Of a stretch of DNA of 64,000 nucleotides, positions 17,205 to 25,825 are shown in pieces. How positions within the stretch are numbered: position 1 is the stretch's first letter; each line of letters begins with the position of its first letter. Origin of the DNA: Actinomadura nitritigenes (GTDB lineage Bacteria > Actinomycetota > Actinomycetes > Streptosporangiales > Streptosporangiaceae); the NCBI RefSeq assembly GCF_017573545.1, contig NZ_JAGEOK010000004.1:248001-312000 (forward strand), read 5' to 3'. The notes under the pieces were generated by a model that saw only the letters and a list, made by a program, of their open reading frames with translations, was not told where the DNA came from and ran no database searches. A program made the position numbers and the translations under genes.

Positions 17205-17951
17205 CTAGGGCTCGCGCTCCTCGGGGGCCTCCGGGACCTTCGGCGAGTTGGGAGCCTGCTCGGCCGGGGCCGTGGCCTTCCACGGGCCGGTGGAGGCGAG
17301 GATCTGGTCCAGGCAGGCATGGGTGGCCTGCGCGGCGGCGGCCGCGTCGCCCGCCTCCACCGCCGCGGCGATGGGGCCGTGCGGGACGTCCGCGTGCTCC
17401 AGGAGGGTGCCCGCCGCGCCGATGCTGGCCCTCAGCGCGGTGCTGAAGTCCCGGTACAGGTCGGTGAGGACCTGGTTGTGCGTCGCCTCCACGACGGCGG
17501 TGTGGAACGCCAGGTCGGCCTCCACGAACGCGGCGTGCTCGCCCGCGGCCCACGCCGCGTCCCGGCGGGCGAGGGCGTCGGCGATGGCGGTGACGTCGGC
17601 GTCGGTGCGGCGCGCGGCGGCGAGCCGGGCGGCCTCCACCTCCAGGCCCCGCCGCACCTCCAGGATCTCGACGAGCTCGGCCGTCTCGAGGCGCCGCCGG
17701 ACGGCGCTGGACAGCTCGCTCGTGGCCCGCACGTAGGTCCCGTCGCCCTGGCGGCTGTCGAGGAGCCCCGCGTGGGTGAGGGCCCGGACGGCCTCGCGGA
17801 CGGTGTTGCGGCCGACGCCGAGGGTCTCCGACAGCACCGGCTCCGGCGGGATCTTCTCGCCGACCGGCCAGGCACCGCCGGTGATCTCGCCCCTGAGCTG
17901 CTCGATCACCTGGTCGACGAGCGATGACCGGCGGGCGGTGCGCAGCGTCAC
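17205..17951 (-). CDS. FadR/GntR-family transcriptional regulator (FCD domain)
   Basis: 248 residues from a GTG at 17951 with GGAGG four bases upstream; an ATG ten codons earlier (17981) is the alternative. The winged helix shows KIPPEPVLSETLGVGRNTVREAVRALTHAGLL and the C-terminal FCD all-helical ligand domain shows EVRRGLEVEAARLAA, DLAFHTAVVEATHN and ARASHxxxL-like spacing. FadR-type regulators sense small organic acids. Probably controls itself and the MFS gene downstream. Confidence 0.88.
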   Translation of the reverse strand: MTLRTARRSSLVDQVIEQLRGEITGGAWPVGEKIPPEPVLSETLGVGRNTVREAVRALTHAGLLDSRQGDGTYVRATSELSSAVRRRLETAELVEILEVRRGLEVEAARLAAARRTDADVTAIADALARRDAAWAAGEHAAFVEADLAFHTAVVEATHNQVLTDLYRDFSTALRASIGAAGTLLEHADVPHGPIAAAVEAGDAAAAAQATHACLDQILASTGPWKATAPAEQAPNSPKVPEAPEEREP

Positions 17952-18079
17952 GGTCCCTCCTCGAGCCAGGGGCGCCGACATCCGGTCAGCCAGTCATCCC
18001 ATGTTTGCGTCACCAGTTTAGGACAGGCGCATCGCCGCTTTTATTCCGGGGCCGCCGCGCCGGTCGGACGCGCCGCGGG

Positions 18080-19546
18080 TCAGACCCGTCCGAGGTCGTG
18101 GTTGGCTTCCTGGGAGGGGGCGGCGTGCAGGCCCGCGGCCTCCAGCGCCTGCCGGTACGCCGCGGCGGCCGACTCGCTGTCCTGGACGAGCTCGAACAGC
18201 TCGCCCAGCTCCCGCAGCAGGTGCGCGGCGGGACGCCCGGCCGGCAGGGTCCTCAGCTGCTCGGACGCGGCGCGCAGCACGACCTGGGCCGCCGCGCGGT
18301 CGCCCTGCGCGACCCTCGCCCGCGCCAGGACCAGGCGGGCCAGGACGGTCTTCTGTGTGCGCGCGGCAAGGTCGTTGCCTGGATGCGGCGTGAGGGTGTT
18401 CCCCTTCTCGGGCGGCGCCAGAGCCATCCCCGTGTCGAGGAACTGCTCCAGCTCGGCGATGGCCTCGTCCAGCTCCCCCACGAGTACGAGCGCGCGCGCC
18501 TTGGCGATGGTGCTCTCGGTGGCCTCGGCCCCTTCGAGCGCGTCCGTCCCCTGCAGGAGCTCCAATGCCTCCTGCGCGGCCTGGCGGGAGCCCTCGGCGC
18601 GCGGCTTCTCGATGCCCGGCACGCCCTCGCCCGGCGACACGACGTCCGCAGCCGACGAGGGCGCCGGCTCGGAGAACGGCGTGACGCCCCTCAGCAGCGC
18701 CTTCGCGGCGGCGAGGTCGAGGCGCGCCCGCGCCTGCACGGGCGTCGCGTCGGTGCGGGCGGCCAGCGCCTGGTCGGCGAAGTACAGGGAGTCGCCGATC
18801 GTCCCCTCCTCCAGCGCGCGCATACTGGCCCGCTGGTAGTGGACGCTCGTGGACTCGCCGCCTGCGGAGTCCTCCGGATGCAGGAGCCGCCTACCGAGCT
18901 CGTGCGCGCGCGCCGGGTCGGAACGGTCGACATAGGCCAGGAGCAGGATCCTGCCCGCCTCGGTGTACTCCTGCCCCGCGGTGAGCCCGAGCTTGCCGAG
19001 CCGGTCCATCGCCCGCTCGCCGAGCGCGATCGCCTGCCCGAGGTCGCCGACCGTGTGGTAGCAGCGCGCCAGCGCGATCACCGGCGGCAGCCAGCTCGCC
19101 CGTCCCGGATCGCGTTCGGCCTGCTCGCGCAGCTCCTCGAACAGCGCGATCGCCTGGTCGGCGCGGCCCAGCTCCTCCAGCGCGCGGGCGCGGCCCCAGC
19201 GGGCGCGGGACGTCAGGTCCGGATCGTCGCTGCGCGCGATCACCTCGTCGAAGCCCGACTCGGCGGTGCCCGGGTCGCCCCCCAGCAGCGCGAGGTGCGC
19301 GTGGCGCTCCCGCACCTCCAGGTGCGCGCGCTGCTCCGGCTCGACGCCCTCGGCGAGGTACTCCGGCGTGCAGCCGAGCCGCTCGGCCAGCATGCGCAGG
19401 ACCGTCGGCGTCGGAGTCCGCTTACCGGACTCGATCAATGAGATGTAGCTGTCGGAAAGGTCGTGACCGGCGAGCTGTGCCTGCGACAGGCGTCTGGTGA
19501 GCCGCAGGTTGCGGACACGTTCGCCGACATTGCCTGGACCCGGCAT
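18080..19546 (-). CDS. XRE-family regulator with tetratricopeptide repeats
   Basis: 488 residues. The N-terminal HTH is RVRNLRLTRRLSQAQLAGHDLSDSYISLIESGKRTPT (about residues 9-46). It is followed by a long series of TPR helices (for example RARWGRARALEELGRADQAIALFEE). This build is common in actinomycete regulators that sense peptides or partner proteins. ATG at 19546. The 183 bases upstream (19547-19729) hold two GCACAT motifs in direct orientation and no gene. Confidence 0.88.
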   Translation of the reverse strand: MPGPGNVGERVRNLRLTRRLSQAQLAGHDLSDSYISLIESGKRTPTPTVLRMLAERLGCTPEYLAEGVEPEQRAHLEVRERHAHLALLGGDPGTAESGFDEVIARSDDPDLTSRARWGRARALEELGRADQAIALFEELREQAERDPGRASWLPPVIALARCYHTVGDLGQAIALGERAMDRLGKLGLTAGQEYTEAGRILLLAYVDRSDPARAHELGRRLLHPEDSAGGESTSVHYQRASMRALEEGTIGDSLYFADQALAARTDATPVQARARLDLAAAKALLRGVTPFSEPAPSSAADVVSPGEGVPGIEKPRAEGSRQAAQEALELLQGTDALEGAEATESTIAKARALVLVGELDEAIAELEQFLDTGMALAPPEKGNTLTPHPGNDLAARTQKTVLARLVLARARVAQGDRAAAQVVLRAASEQLRTLPAGRPAAHLLRELGELFELVQDSESAAAAYRQALEAAGLHAAPSQEANHDLGRV

Positions 19547-19729
19547 GTGGACTCACTTAGCGGAAGTAATCAGGCGGCTGGGGTGCCGACATGATTGCAC
19601 ATTGCGGGTTATCGCACATCGAGAGTAATGAAGCAGGACCCCCCGGGCGGTCGCGGCACCTGTCGCCTCCGACGTTATCCGACGATCCCCGCAAGATCGC
19701 CGATTCCGCCGAGATTGCTCCGGCACCCC

Positions 19730-20260
19730 TCACGCCGGAACCCGGAGGCCCCGAAGCCACTCCTCCAGGACGCGGTAATCGCCATCCCGCAGCCCCGCGC
19801 GCGCGTCGACGCGATGGAGCAACGCCCGTCCCGGATGATGGACGGACACCCAGGCGCCGTCGGCGTCCGAGATCTCGTCATCGACCCAGGCGAACGGCCG
19901 TCCGGCCGCCCAGCCGACGAGGGTCCGCGTCTTCCAGTGCAGGCCGTGCCGCTCGTCCCGCCCGTCCTCGTCGGACGGGTCCGGCCAGGCGACCACCGCG
20001 AGCTCCGGCAGGCCGAGGCGGGGGGCTATGCAGTCGTTGGCGTCGGTCGTCCAGGTGGTCGCCCACACCACCTCGCAGGGCAGTGCCGCCAGGCGCGGTC
20101 CGTGCGCGGGATCGAGCCTGGGCAGCAGCGGATGCGCGGCGGCCTCCCGCGATTGCGGCCGATCCGTCTCGTACGTCGGGTACGGCTGCGGCGAACCGAA
20201 CGGAATGAGCGGCCCGTCGACGTCGAGGAACAGCAGCGGACGCCGCGCGGAACCGGTCAT
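19730..20260 (-). CDS. HAD-like domain protein (secondary hydrolase type)
   Basis: 176 residues from ATG 20260. LLFLDVDGPLIPFGSP carries the DxDGxx motif I of HAD phosphatases; the WATTWTTDAN stretch resembles motif II (Ser/Thr) and PFAWVDDEISDAD the acidic motif IV. No cap domain and no motif III Lys that I can assign. Actinobacterial relatives are annotated simply as HAD domain proteins. Substrate unknown. Confidence 0.78.
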   Translation of the reverse strand: MTGSARRPLLFLDVDGPLIPFGSPQPYPTYETDRPQSREAAAHPLLPRLDPAHGPRLAALPCEVVWATTWTTDANDCIAPRLGLPELAVVAWPDPSDEDGRDERHGLHWKTRTLVGWAAGRPFAWVDDEISDADGAWVSVHHPGRALLHRVDARAGLRDGDYRVLEEWLRGLRVPA

Positions 20261-20310
20261 GACCGCACCGTAGCGCCCGGAATCGGGCGGGGCCGGAGGG
20301 GTCCGCCGGG

Positions 20311-20841
20311 TCAGTCGTCGGCGGTGGCGTTCTTGTTCGGGAAGATCATTTCGCAGACCTCGAGGTAGAGCTGCTCCGGGTACGGCAGGTACGGGACGTT
20401 CGACAGCGCCTGCTCCTGGCCCGCGGACTCCAGGACGAACTCGCCGTAGCCGAGCATCCGGCCCGCGATCGTCCGCTTGAAGCTCATGTCGGTGACCTTC
20501 GCCAGCGGCATCATCGCGACCTTGCGCGTGATCAGGCCGGTGGTCAGCAGCATCCGCTGGTTCGTGATCACGAAGTAGTCGACCGACCATTCGGCGACCC
20601 GCCAGACGAACCAGGCGAGCAGGATCAGCCACGCCCACCAGATCCAGCTGATCACCGTGCCCGCCTGGCTGGCGACGGTGTTGCTCAGCACGCCCGCGAC
20701 GATCAGCCCGCCGAGGACGAGCCCGACCGGGACCATCAGCACGGCCGGATGCCGGCGCACCGTGATCACCTGGTTCTCGTGCGGGAGGAGGTACTTGTTC
20801 ACCGAGGCCGGGGCCGAGTCCCCCGGGGTCACCAGCCTCAT
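20311..20841 (-). CDS. PH (bPH2) domain membrane protein
   Basis: 176 residues from ATG 20841. Two membrane helices (VLMVPVGLVLGGLIVAGVLS and ISWIWWAWLILLAWFVW) precede a bacterial PH-like domain with YFVITNQRMLLTTGLITRKV and the VTDMSFKRTIAGRMLGYG strand pair. These are membrane-associated proteins of unknown role. It lies 50 bases upstream of the HAD-like gene and could be co-transcribed with it. Confidence 0.88.
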   Translation of the reverse strand: MRLVTPGDSAPASVNKYLLPHENQVITVRRHPAVLMVPVGLVLGGLIVAGVLSNTVASQAGTVISWIWWAWLILLAWFVWRVAEWSVDYFVITNQRMLLTTGLITRKVAMMPLAKVTDMSFKRTIAGRMLGYGEFVLESAGQEQALSNVPYLPYPEQLYLEVCEMIFPNKNATADD

Positions 20842-20989
20842 CGCGGCCTCGGGCCGGAGCGGCGCCCATCGGGCGGGGCCGCCGCGGCCCTCGTCATGTG
20901 CTTCCTTGCGGGCACGGCTGCCTCCCGGAGCGTCGACCCACGGACCCCGGTTCAGTTTCGCACAGCCGCAACCCCCGGCAAAGCAAGGG

Positions 20990-21250
20990 CTATGGCGCGT
21001 TGTCGAGAGAAGATCGGCGCGCCCTGCGGCGTTTCTCGGCGGCGACCGTGGCGAGCACCTCCAGGTGCCGGCGCGCGATCCGCTCCACGAGGTCCGGCGA
21101 GGCTCCCCCGCACACCTCGTCCGCGCCGTGCCGCGCGGCGGACACGCACCGTTCCACGGTGTCGGACTGGTGGACTCCTTCGAACTCCTCGGTGAGCCGC
21201 TCGCCGATCGCGGCGTAGCGCGGCAGGTCGCCATCCCCTTGGTGAGTCAT
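20990..21250 (-). CDS. Small three-helix-bundle protein
   Basis: 86 residues from ATG 21250, with AGGAGT six bases upstream. AAIGERLTEEFEGVHQSDTV and ERIARRHLEVLATVA give two amphipathic helices like the three-helix-bundle dimerisation domain found at the N-terminus of some actinobacterial arsenate-reductase-like proteins. No enzyme domain follows. Function unknown. Confidence 0.6.
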   Translation of the reverse strand: MTHQGDGDLPRYAAIGERLTEEFEGVHQSDTVERCVSAARHGADEVCGGASPDLVERIARRHLEVLATVAAEKRRRARRSSLDNAP

Positions 21251-21473
21251 CGCGACTCCTTGGCCCTCGCTCGCGCCGCCCGGTCCGTAACGGTCCCCTG
21301 TGCCGGGGCGGCGGAGGGGAACGCGCACTGACGTTCCGTAGCGCGTTCGTACCCCTTGCCACCAGGAACGAACATCTGGAACGCGGCGCACACCCGGATC
21401 GCTGTCCCCCGGCGCCGCCGCTCCGCTACGGGCGGCGGTCAGAACCCCGGCGGGAGCGCCCCCGTGCCCCCGG

Positions 21474-22112
21474 TCAGACGACGCCGTAGAGCCGGTCGCC
21501 GGCGTCGCCGAGGCCCGGCATGATGAAGCCCTGCTCGTTCAGGTGCGAGTCGATCGCGGCGGTGACGACGCGGATCGGCGCGGACGTCCCGGCGAACGCC
21601 TCCTCGAGGTACTTGAGGCCCTCGGGGGCGGCGAGCAGGCAGATCGCGGTGACGTCGTCGGCGCCGCGGTCGAACAGCAGCTTGATCGCGGCGGCGAGGG
21701 TGCCGCCGGTGGCGAGCATCGGGTCCAGCACGTAGCACTGCCGGCCGGACAGGTCGTCGGGGAGCCGGGTGGCGTACGTCTGGGCCTGCAGGGTGCCCTC
21801 GTCCCGGATCATGCCGAGGAAGCCGACCTCGGCCGTCGGCAGCAGCCGGGTCATCCCGTCCAGCATCCCGAGCCCGGCGCGCAGGATCGGCACCACGAGC
21901 GGCTTGGGGCTGGCCAGCTGGACGCCGTCCGTCTCCACCAGCGGGGTGGCCACGGTGGCCGGGGCGACCCGGACGTCACGGGTGGCCTCGTAGGCCAGCA
22001 GCGTGACGAGCTCGTCCGCCAGGCGGCGGAACGTGGGGGAGTCGGTGCGGACGTCCCGCAGCGTGGTGAGCTTGTGCGCGACGAGCGGATGGTCGACGGC
22101 GAGGGTCTGCAT
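21474..22112 (-). CDS. upp: Uracil phosphoribosyltransferase
   Basis: 212 residues from ATG 22112 ([20 protein letters not shown]). Converts uracil and PRPP to UMP in pyrimidine salvage. The PRPP loop [14 protein letters not shown], the [10 protein letters not shown] segment and the C-terminal uracil-binding YGV end ([16 protein letters not shown]) are all present. ATG 22112 is preferred over 22130 because the family starts here. Confidence 0.97.
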   Translation of the reverse strand: MQTLAVDHPLVAHKLTTLRDVRTDSPTFRRLADELVTLLAYEATRDVRVAPATVATPLVETDGVQLASPKPLVVPILRAGLGMLDGMTRLLPTAEVGFLGMIRDEGTLQAQTYATRLPDDLSGRQCYVLDPMLATGGTLAAAIKLLFDRGADDVTAICLLAAPEGLKYLEEAFAGTSAPIRVVTAAIDSHLNEQGFIMPGLGDAGDRLYGVV

Positions 22113-22195
22113 GCGCACACCGTAACCCACGGTCCGCGCGAGGCGGCCGGGCCGGAATCTTGGATAGACGTCACTGAGCTGGGCACCATGGCGTT

Positions 22196-22567
22196 ATGAG
22201 CAGCGACAGCGAGCGGCGGCCGGAGCGCGCGGGCGAGCCCGCGCCCGATCCGCCCGGGGCGGGATCCGGCCCCGCGGAGAGCGCGCCGCCGGCTCCCGAC
22301 TCCCTCGTCCCCCCGCCCGAACCGGTGCCGTTCCCCGTCGACGCCTCCGACGTCGACGAGGCGGTGAGCGATGTCACAGCGGGCCCCGGACCCGGCGGCG
22401 GGGGCGACATCTCGCCCGAGCAGGTGCGCGAGCGGCTGCGCCGCCGGGCGATCTTCCTGCGGGAGCTGGCGGAGGCGCGGGAACTGCGCCGCCGCGTGAC
22501 GCCGCACAGGTCACGGCGTGCCCGGATCCACGCGGCGCTGCGGCGCCGCACGTTCCGCATCAACTGA
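22196..22567 (+). CDS. Hypothetical protein, Pro-rich then basic
   Basis: 123 residues. The first 70 are Pro/Ala/Asp-rich and likely disordered; the last 50 form a basic helix (VRERLRRRAIFLRELAEARELRRRV). No family recognised. It is divergent from upp across an 83-base gap, and the ATG at 22196 is the first in frame. Conservation of the basic helix would be the best support that it is real. Confidence 0.6.
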   Translation: MSSDSERRPERAGEPAPDPPGAGSGPAESAPPAPDSLVPPPEPVPFPVDASDVDEAVSDVTAGPGPGGGGDISPEQVRERLRRRAIFLRELAEARELRRRVTPHRSRRARIHAALRRRTFRIN

Positions 22568-22758
22568 CGGGCGGGCGCTGGAGGGGCCGCCCCCTTCGTG
22601 GGGCATGAGTGGGGATCGAGTAGGTTCGTCCCGTTGGGTACCGGAAAGCGGAGCCGACTCCCCGCTTCACCCGGCGGTGCGCCGCCGAGTTTGGCGGTGG
22701 GGCACGCGAGGGCGCGCCGCATCTGCGACCATGCCCAGGCAGGAACGGCGCCGGTGGG

Positions 22759-23250
22759 GTGGAAATGACGGATGTGGACGCGACGGACTTCGCCGTCGTG
22801 GTGTACCGCGAGGACGACCGCTGGGAGGCCGAGATCCTCCCGGTGGCGCTGACCGAGGATCTCGCCGGGCTGATCCATGCCCTGCGGCAGCAGCCGAGCC
22901 TGGGCGGGACGGTCGGGCTCGTGTCGGTGGGCGACGACTTCTTCGTGGCGATCCGGCTGCTCGGCGACGAGGTGATGGTGTTCCTGTCGGACGTCACGGC
23001 GTCCGTGGACTGGCCGCTCGCCGGCCAGGTCCTGGACTACCTGGACATCCCGATCCCGGAGGACGAGGAGCTCGACCAGGTGCTGCCGGTCGGCGACATG
23101 TCGATCTTCGCGGACCTGGGGCTGGACGAGATGGAGCTCGGCGCGATCTCCGGCGACCTGGAGCTCTACCCGGACGAGATGCTGCTCAGCATCGCGGGGC
23201 GCGTCGGGTTCGCCCCCGCCTTCGAACGCGCCCTGGACGCCGTCGGCTGA
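22759..23250 (+). CDS. tRNA adenosine deaminase-associated protein (copy 1)
   Basis: 163 residues. DFAVVVYREDDRWEAEILP, FFVAIRLLGDEVMVFLSDVTA and a C-terminal GVGFAP..F-type helix are features of the actinobacterial family named for lying next to tadA. Acidic, cytoplasmic, no catalytic motif. A second member lies at 24715-25152, directly before tadA; a convergent phospholipase-like gene separates the two. Whether either protein binds TadA is not known. Confidence 0.85.
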   Translation: MEMTDVDATDFAVVVYREDDRWEAEILPVALTEDLAGLIHALRQQPSLGGTVGLVSVGDDFFVAIRLLGDEVMVFLSDVTASVDWPLAGQVLDYLDIPIPEDEELDQVLPVGDMSIFADLGLDEMELGAISGDLELYPDEMLLSIAGRVGFAPAFERALDAVG

Positions 23251-23254
23251 CCCG

Positions 23255-24553
23255 TCACCTGAACCCGTGGGTGAGGGCGTAGGCGTTGAGCTGGGCCCAG
23301 TCGTCGCCGGCGTGGGTGTGCTGCGGGTCGATGCAGCCGAGGGTGAGCGGGCGCGGCACGTCGTAGTGCGGCGCCTTCAGCCGGGGGGCGCTCTCGAAGT
23401 CGAGGACCTCGGCGATGTTGCGGGCGGCGGCGTCCCGCACGGACAGCGGTTCGAGGCCCCAGCGCCACTCGATCGCCTTGAGCACGGACGTGTGGTCGTA
23501 CACCTCGTGGGCGATGGCGCCGCGCCGGGCGCGCGGTGAGATCAGCAGGCAGGGGACGCGGAAGCCGCGCAGCCCGGTGCCGAGGTCGGGACGCGGGTCG
23601 GGGCCGGCCGGCGGCGGGACGTGGTCGAAGAACCCGCCCCACTCGTCGTAGTTGATCACCAGCAGGGTGCGGGCCCAGTTCGGCGAGTCGATGATCGCCG
23701 TGTAGACCCGGTTGAGGAAGCTCTGGCCGAACCGGATGTCGGCGAGCGGGTGCTCGTCCTCGGACAGTCCGGGCAGCGCCTCGCCGACGAAGCCGGGCTC
23801 GACGAAGCTGACGGCGGGCAGCCTGCCGTGCTTGGCGTCGTCGTAGAAGTAGTTGATGTGGCGGCTGATGTCGAGGTGCTTGAGGCCCCACAGCGCGGTG
23901 AACGGCACATCGCTGAAGTAGTAGTGCGCGGGGATCCTCTCCGCCTTCAGCCGGTCCCAGACCGTGGTGAGCTCGGAGAAGGTGAAGGTGTTTGAGATCC
24001 GGTCGGTCTGCCCGGCGTGCTGGAAGATCCGGTTGGGGAACGTGGACGACATGACGGCGGCGAAGTAGCGGTCGCAGAGCGTCCAGTCGAGGGCGGCGCG
24101 GCCGTGGAAGCCGAGGTCGGGTCCCTTGAAGTAGCCGATGGAGAAGACGTCGTTGTCGCCGGCGCGCAGCCATCCGTCGCAGGCGCCGCCGTTGTACTCG
24201 GTGCGGCCGCCCTCGTAGGAGTGGTCGGGGTCGTTGAAGCCGCACCCGTACGGGACCTTGAGGTGGTGGGTGTCGTGCGCGTCGCCCTGCGCGTCGGTGA
24301 AGGTGAGCCCGGCCTGCTCGCCGTCGGCGCCGGGGACCCAGCCCATGTAGTGGTCGAAGGACCGGTTCTCCATCATGACGACGACGATGTGGTCGATGCC
24401 GGAGTCGGCGGGGTCGGGGAGTTCGGAGACGGGCGCCCGGACGGTCGCCGCCGCGTCGGCCGCCGTCCCGCCCGCCCCGCTCGCCGCGATGAGCGCGGCG
24501 GCCCCCGCCGTTCCCGCCAGGAACCCGCGCCTCGTCAGTTCGTCCTTGCCCAT
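23255..24553 (-). CDS. Tat-exported phosphoesterase (phospholipase C / acid phosphatase family)
   Basis: 432 residues from ATG 24553. A twin-arginine signal (TRRGFLAGTAGAAALIAAS, residues 7-25) leads into the phosphoesterase family (PF04185) domain: HIVVVMMENRSFDHYMG (metal-binding Asn/Ser region), YDEWGGFFDHVPPP and YDHTSVLKAIEWRWGL. Such enzymes hydrolyse phospholipids or phosphate esters outside the cell and often respond to phosphate limitation; a pho box was not identified. It is convergent with, and 4 bases from, the first tadA-associated gene. Confidence 0.92.
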   Translation of the reverse strand: MGKDELTRRGFLAGTAGAAALIAASGAGGTAADAAATVRAPVSELPDPADSGIDHIVVVMMENRSFDHYMGWVPGADGEQAGLTFTDAQGDAHDTHHLKVPYGCGFNDPDHSYEGGRTEYNGGACDGWLRAGDNDVFSIGYFKGPDLGFHGRAALDWTLCDRYFAAVMSSTFPNRIFQHAGQTDRISNTFTFSELTTVWDRLKAERIPAHYYFSDVPFTALWGLKHLDISRHINYFYDDAKHGRLPAVSFVEPGFVGEALPGLSEDEHPLADIRFGQSFLNRVYTAIIDSPNWARTLLVINYDEWGGFFDHVPPPAGPDPRPDLGTGLRGFRVPCLLISPRARRGAIAHEVYDHTSVLKAIEWRWGLEPLSVRDAAARNIAEVLDFESAPRLKAPHYDVPRPLTLGCIDPQHTHAGDDWAQLNAYALTHGFR

Positions 24554-24714
24554 GGTGCTCCTCCCGCCGCCCGGCCGGTGAGAAGTATCACGATCATTGG
24601 GGCACCGGGGGAAGAACCGCAGGGGACCGCCATGGGACAAAACCCGAAATATCCTCATGACCGAAAGCGCGCGAGGGGTGTGACCGGCGCAACCCCGTGG
24701 GTCACAATGGGCAG

Positions 24715-25152
24715 GTGCCGTACTTCGCCGCCGTGTTCGCGCAGAGCCCGCAGGGCTGGGTCGGGGCCGAGGCCGAGCTCGCCGAGGCCGAGCACGTCGA
24801 CGACGTCGCCGACCTGATGCGGGAGGCCGCCGTCGAGTCCTACGGCGACCCGGTGGTCCTGCTGGTCGAGCAGGACGACGACTGGTTCGCGGTCGTCCGG
24901 CTGGACGGCGACGACGAGCCCCGCGCGTACGTGTCGGCCGCCCGCGAGGACGGGCTCGCCGCGCTGTTCCACCAACTCGTCGGGGAGGTCCCGGACGGCG
25001 ACGCCGGCGGCGACCCCGCGCTGCTGGAGGACCTCGGGGTCGCCCCGGAGCAGCTCAGCGACCTGGGCGAGCGGGCCCTGCCCGGCGACGCGCTGCTGGC
25101 CGTCGCCGAGCGCGCCGGGTTCGGCGAGGAGTTCGACCGCCTCCGTGACTGA
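24715..25152 (+). CDS. tRNA adenosine deaminase-associated protein (copy 2)
   Basis: About 145 residues from GTG 24715 (VPYFAAVFAQSPQGW); a GTG at 24697 is the alternative start. AELAEAEHVDDVADLMREAA and VVLLVEQDDDWFAVVRLDG match the family. It overlaps tadA by 8 bases, so it is translationally coupled to it, which supports a functional link. It is a paralogue of the protein at 22759, with clearly diverged sequence. Confidence 0.85.
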   Translation: MPYFAAVFAQSPQGWVGAEAELAEAEHVDDVADLMREAAVESYGDPVVLLVEQDDDWFAVVRLDGDDEPRAYVSAAREDGLAALFHQLVGEVPDGDAGGDPALLEDLGVAPEQLSDLGERALPGDALLAVAERAGFGEEFDRLRD

Positions 25153-25639
25153 CTCCGAGGCCGACTCCATGGCCGAACCGGACGAGGAGTTCGGCGCGGC
25201 GATGCGCCGGGCTCTGGACGAGGCGCGCGCCGCCGCCGCCGACGGCGAGATCCCGGTGGGCGCCGTGGTTCTGGACGGCTCGGGCACGGTGATCGGGACC
25301 GGCCGCAACGACCGGGAGCGGAGCGCCGACCCGACCGGGCACGCGGAGATCGTCGCGATGCGGGCCGCCGCGAGGGCGCGCGGGGAGTGGCGGCTGTCCG
25401 GCTGCACGCTCGTGGTGACGCTGGAGCCGTGCACGATGTGCGCCGGCGCGTCCGTCCAGGCGCGGGTGGACCGGGTCGTGTACGGGGCGGTCGACCCGAA
25501 GGCGGGCGCCGTCGGGTCGCTATGGGACGTCGTCCGGGACCGCCGCCTGAACCACCGGCCCGAGGTGCTCGCGGGGGTGCTGGCGGCGGAGTGCGGCGCG
25601 CTGCTCTCCGAGTTCTTCGTACACCGCAGAGTCCGGTAG
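25145..25639 (+). CDS. tadA: tRNA-specific adenosine deaminase
   Basis: 164 residues from GTG 25145. It deaminates A34 to inosine in tRNA-Arg(ACG). The zinc site is present: His66-Ala-Glu68 (HAE, proton shuttle Glu) and Pro-Cys95-Thr-Met-Cys98. IPVGAVVLDGSGTVIGTGRN is the standard first strand pair. It is coupled to the associated-protein gene upstream, and tRNA-Ser(CGA) follows 10 bases later. Confidence 0.95.
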   Translation: MTDSEADSMAEPDEEFGAAMRRALDEARAAAADGEIPVGAVVLDGSGTVIGTGRNDRERSADPTGHAEIVAMRAAARARGEWRLSGCTLVVTLEPCTMCAGASVQARVDRVVYGAVDPKAGAVGSLWDVVRDRRLNHRPEVLAGVLAAECGALLSEFFVHRRVR

Positions 25640-25649
25640 GCTTCCCCGC

Positions 25650-25734
25650 GGTGGTGTCGCCTAGTGGACGAGGGCGCACGCCTCGAAAGCGTGTGAAGTG
25701 CAAGCTTCCGTGGGTTCGAATCCCACCACCACCG
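25650..25734 (+). tRNA. tRNA-Ser (anticodon CGA)
   Basis: 85 bases, class II with a long variable arm. Acceptor GGTGGTG pairs with CACCACC; the anticodon stem CACGC/GCGTG encloses CTCGAAA, anticodon CGA. CCA is encoded at 25735-25737. Its anticodon arm is the same as that of tRNA-Ser(GGA) at 13136 apart from the loop, consistent with shared ancestry. Confidence 0.96.
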
Positions 25735-25746
25735 CCACAGTCGAGA

Positions 25747-25781
25747 GGGCCGCGACCCGGATCCGGGTCGCGGCCCTTTTT
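25747..25781 (+). terminator. Intrinsic terminator after tRNA-Ser(CGA)
   Basis: A 14-bp perfect stem GGGCCGCGACCCGG / CCGGGTCGCGGCCC with an AT loop, followed by TTTTT. It can end the tadA-tRNA transcript and, in reverse, the EamA transcript. Confidence 0.92.
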
Positions 25782-25825
25782 CATGAACGCCGGTCCCCGT
25801 GGACGGCGCCGGTTCCTCGCAGGCG

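Noticed and set aside
13136..25734. The two serine tRNAs as integration sites of an element
   Set aside because: No integrase, no repeated att core and no change in composition was seen on either side of either tRNA.
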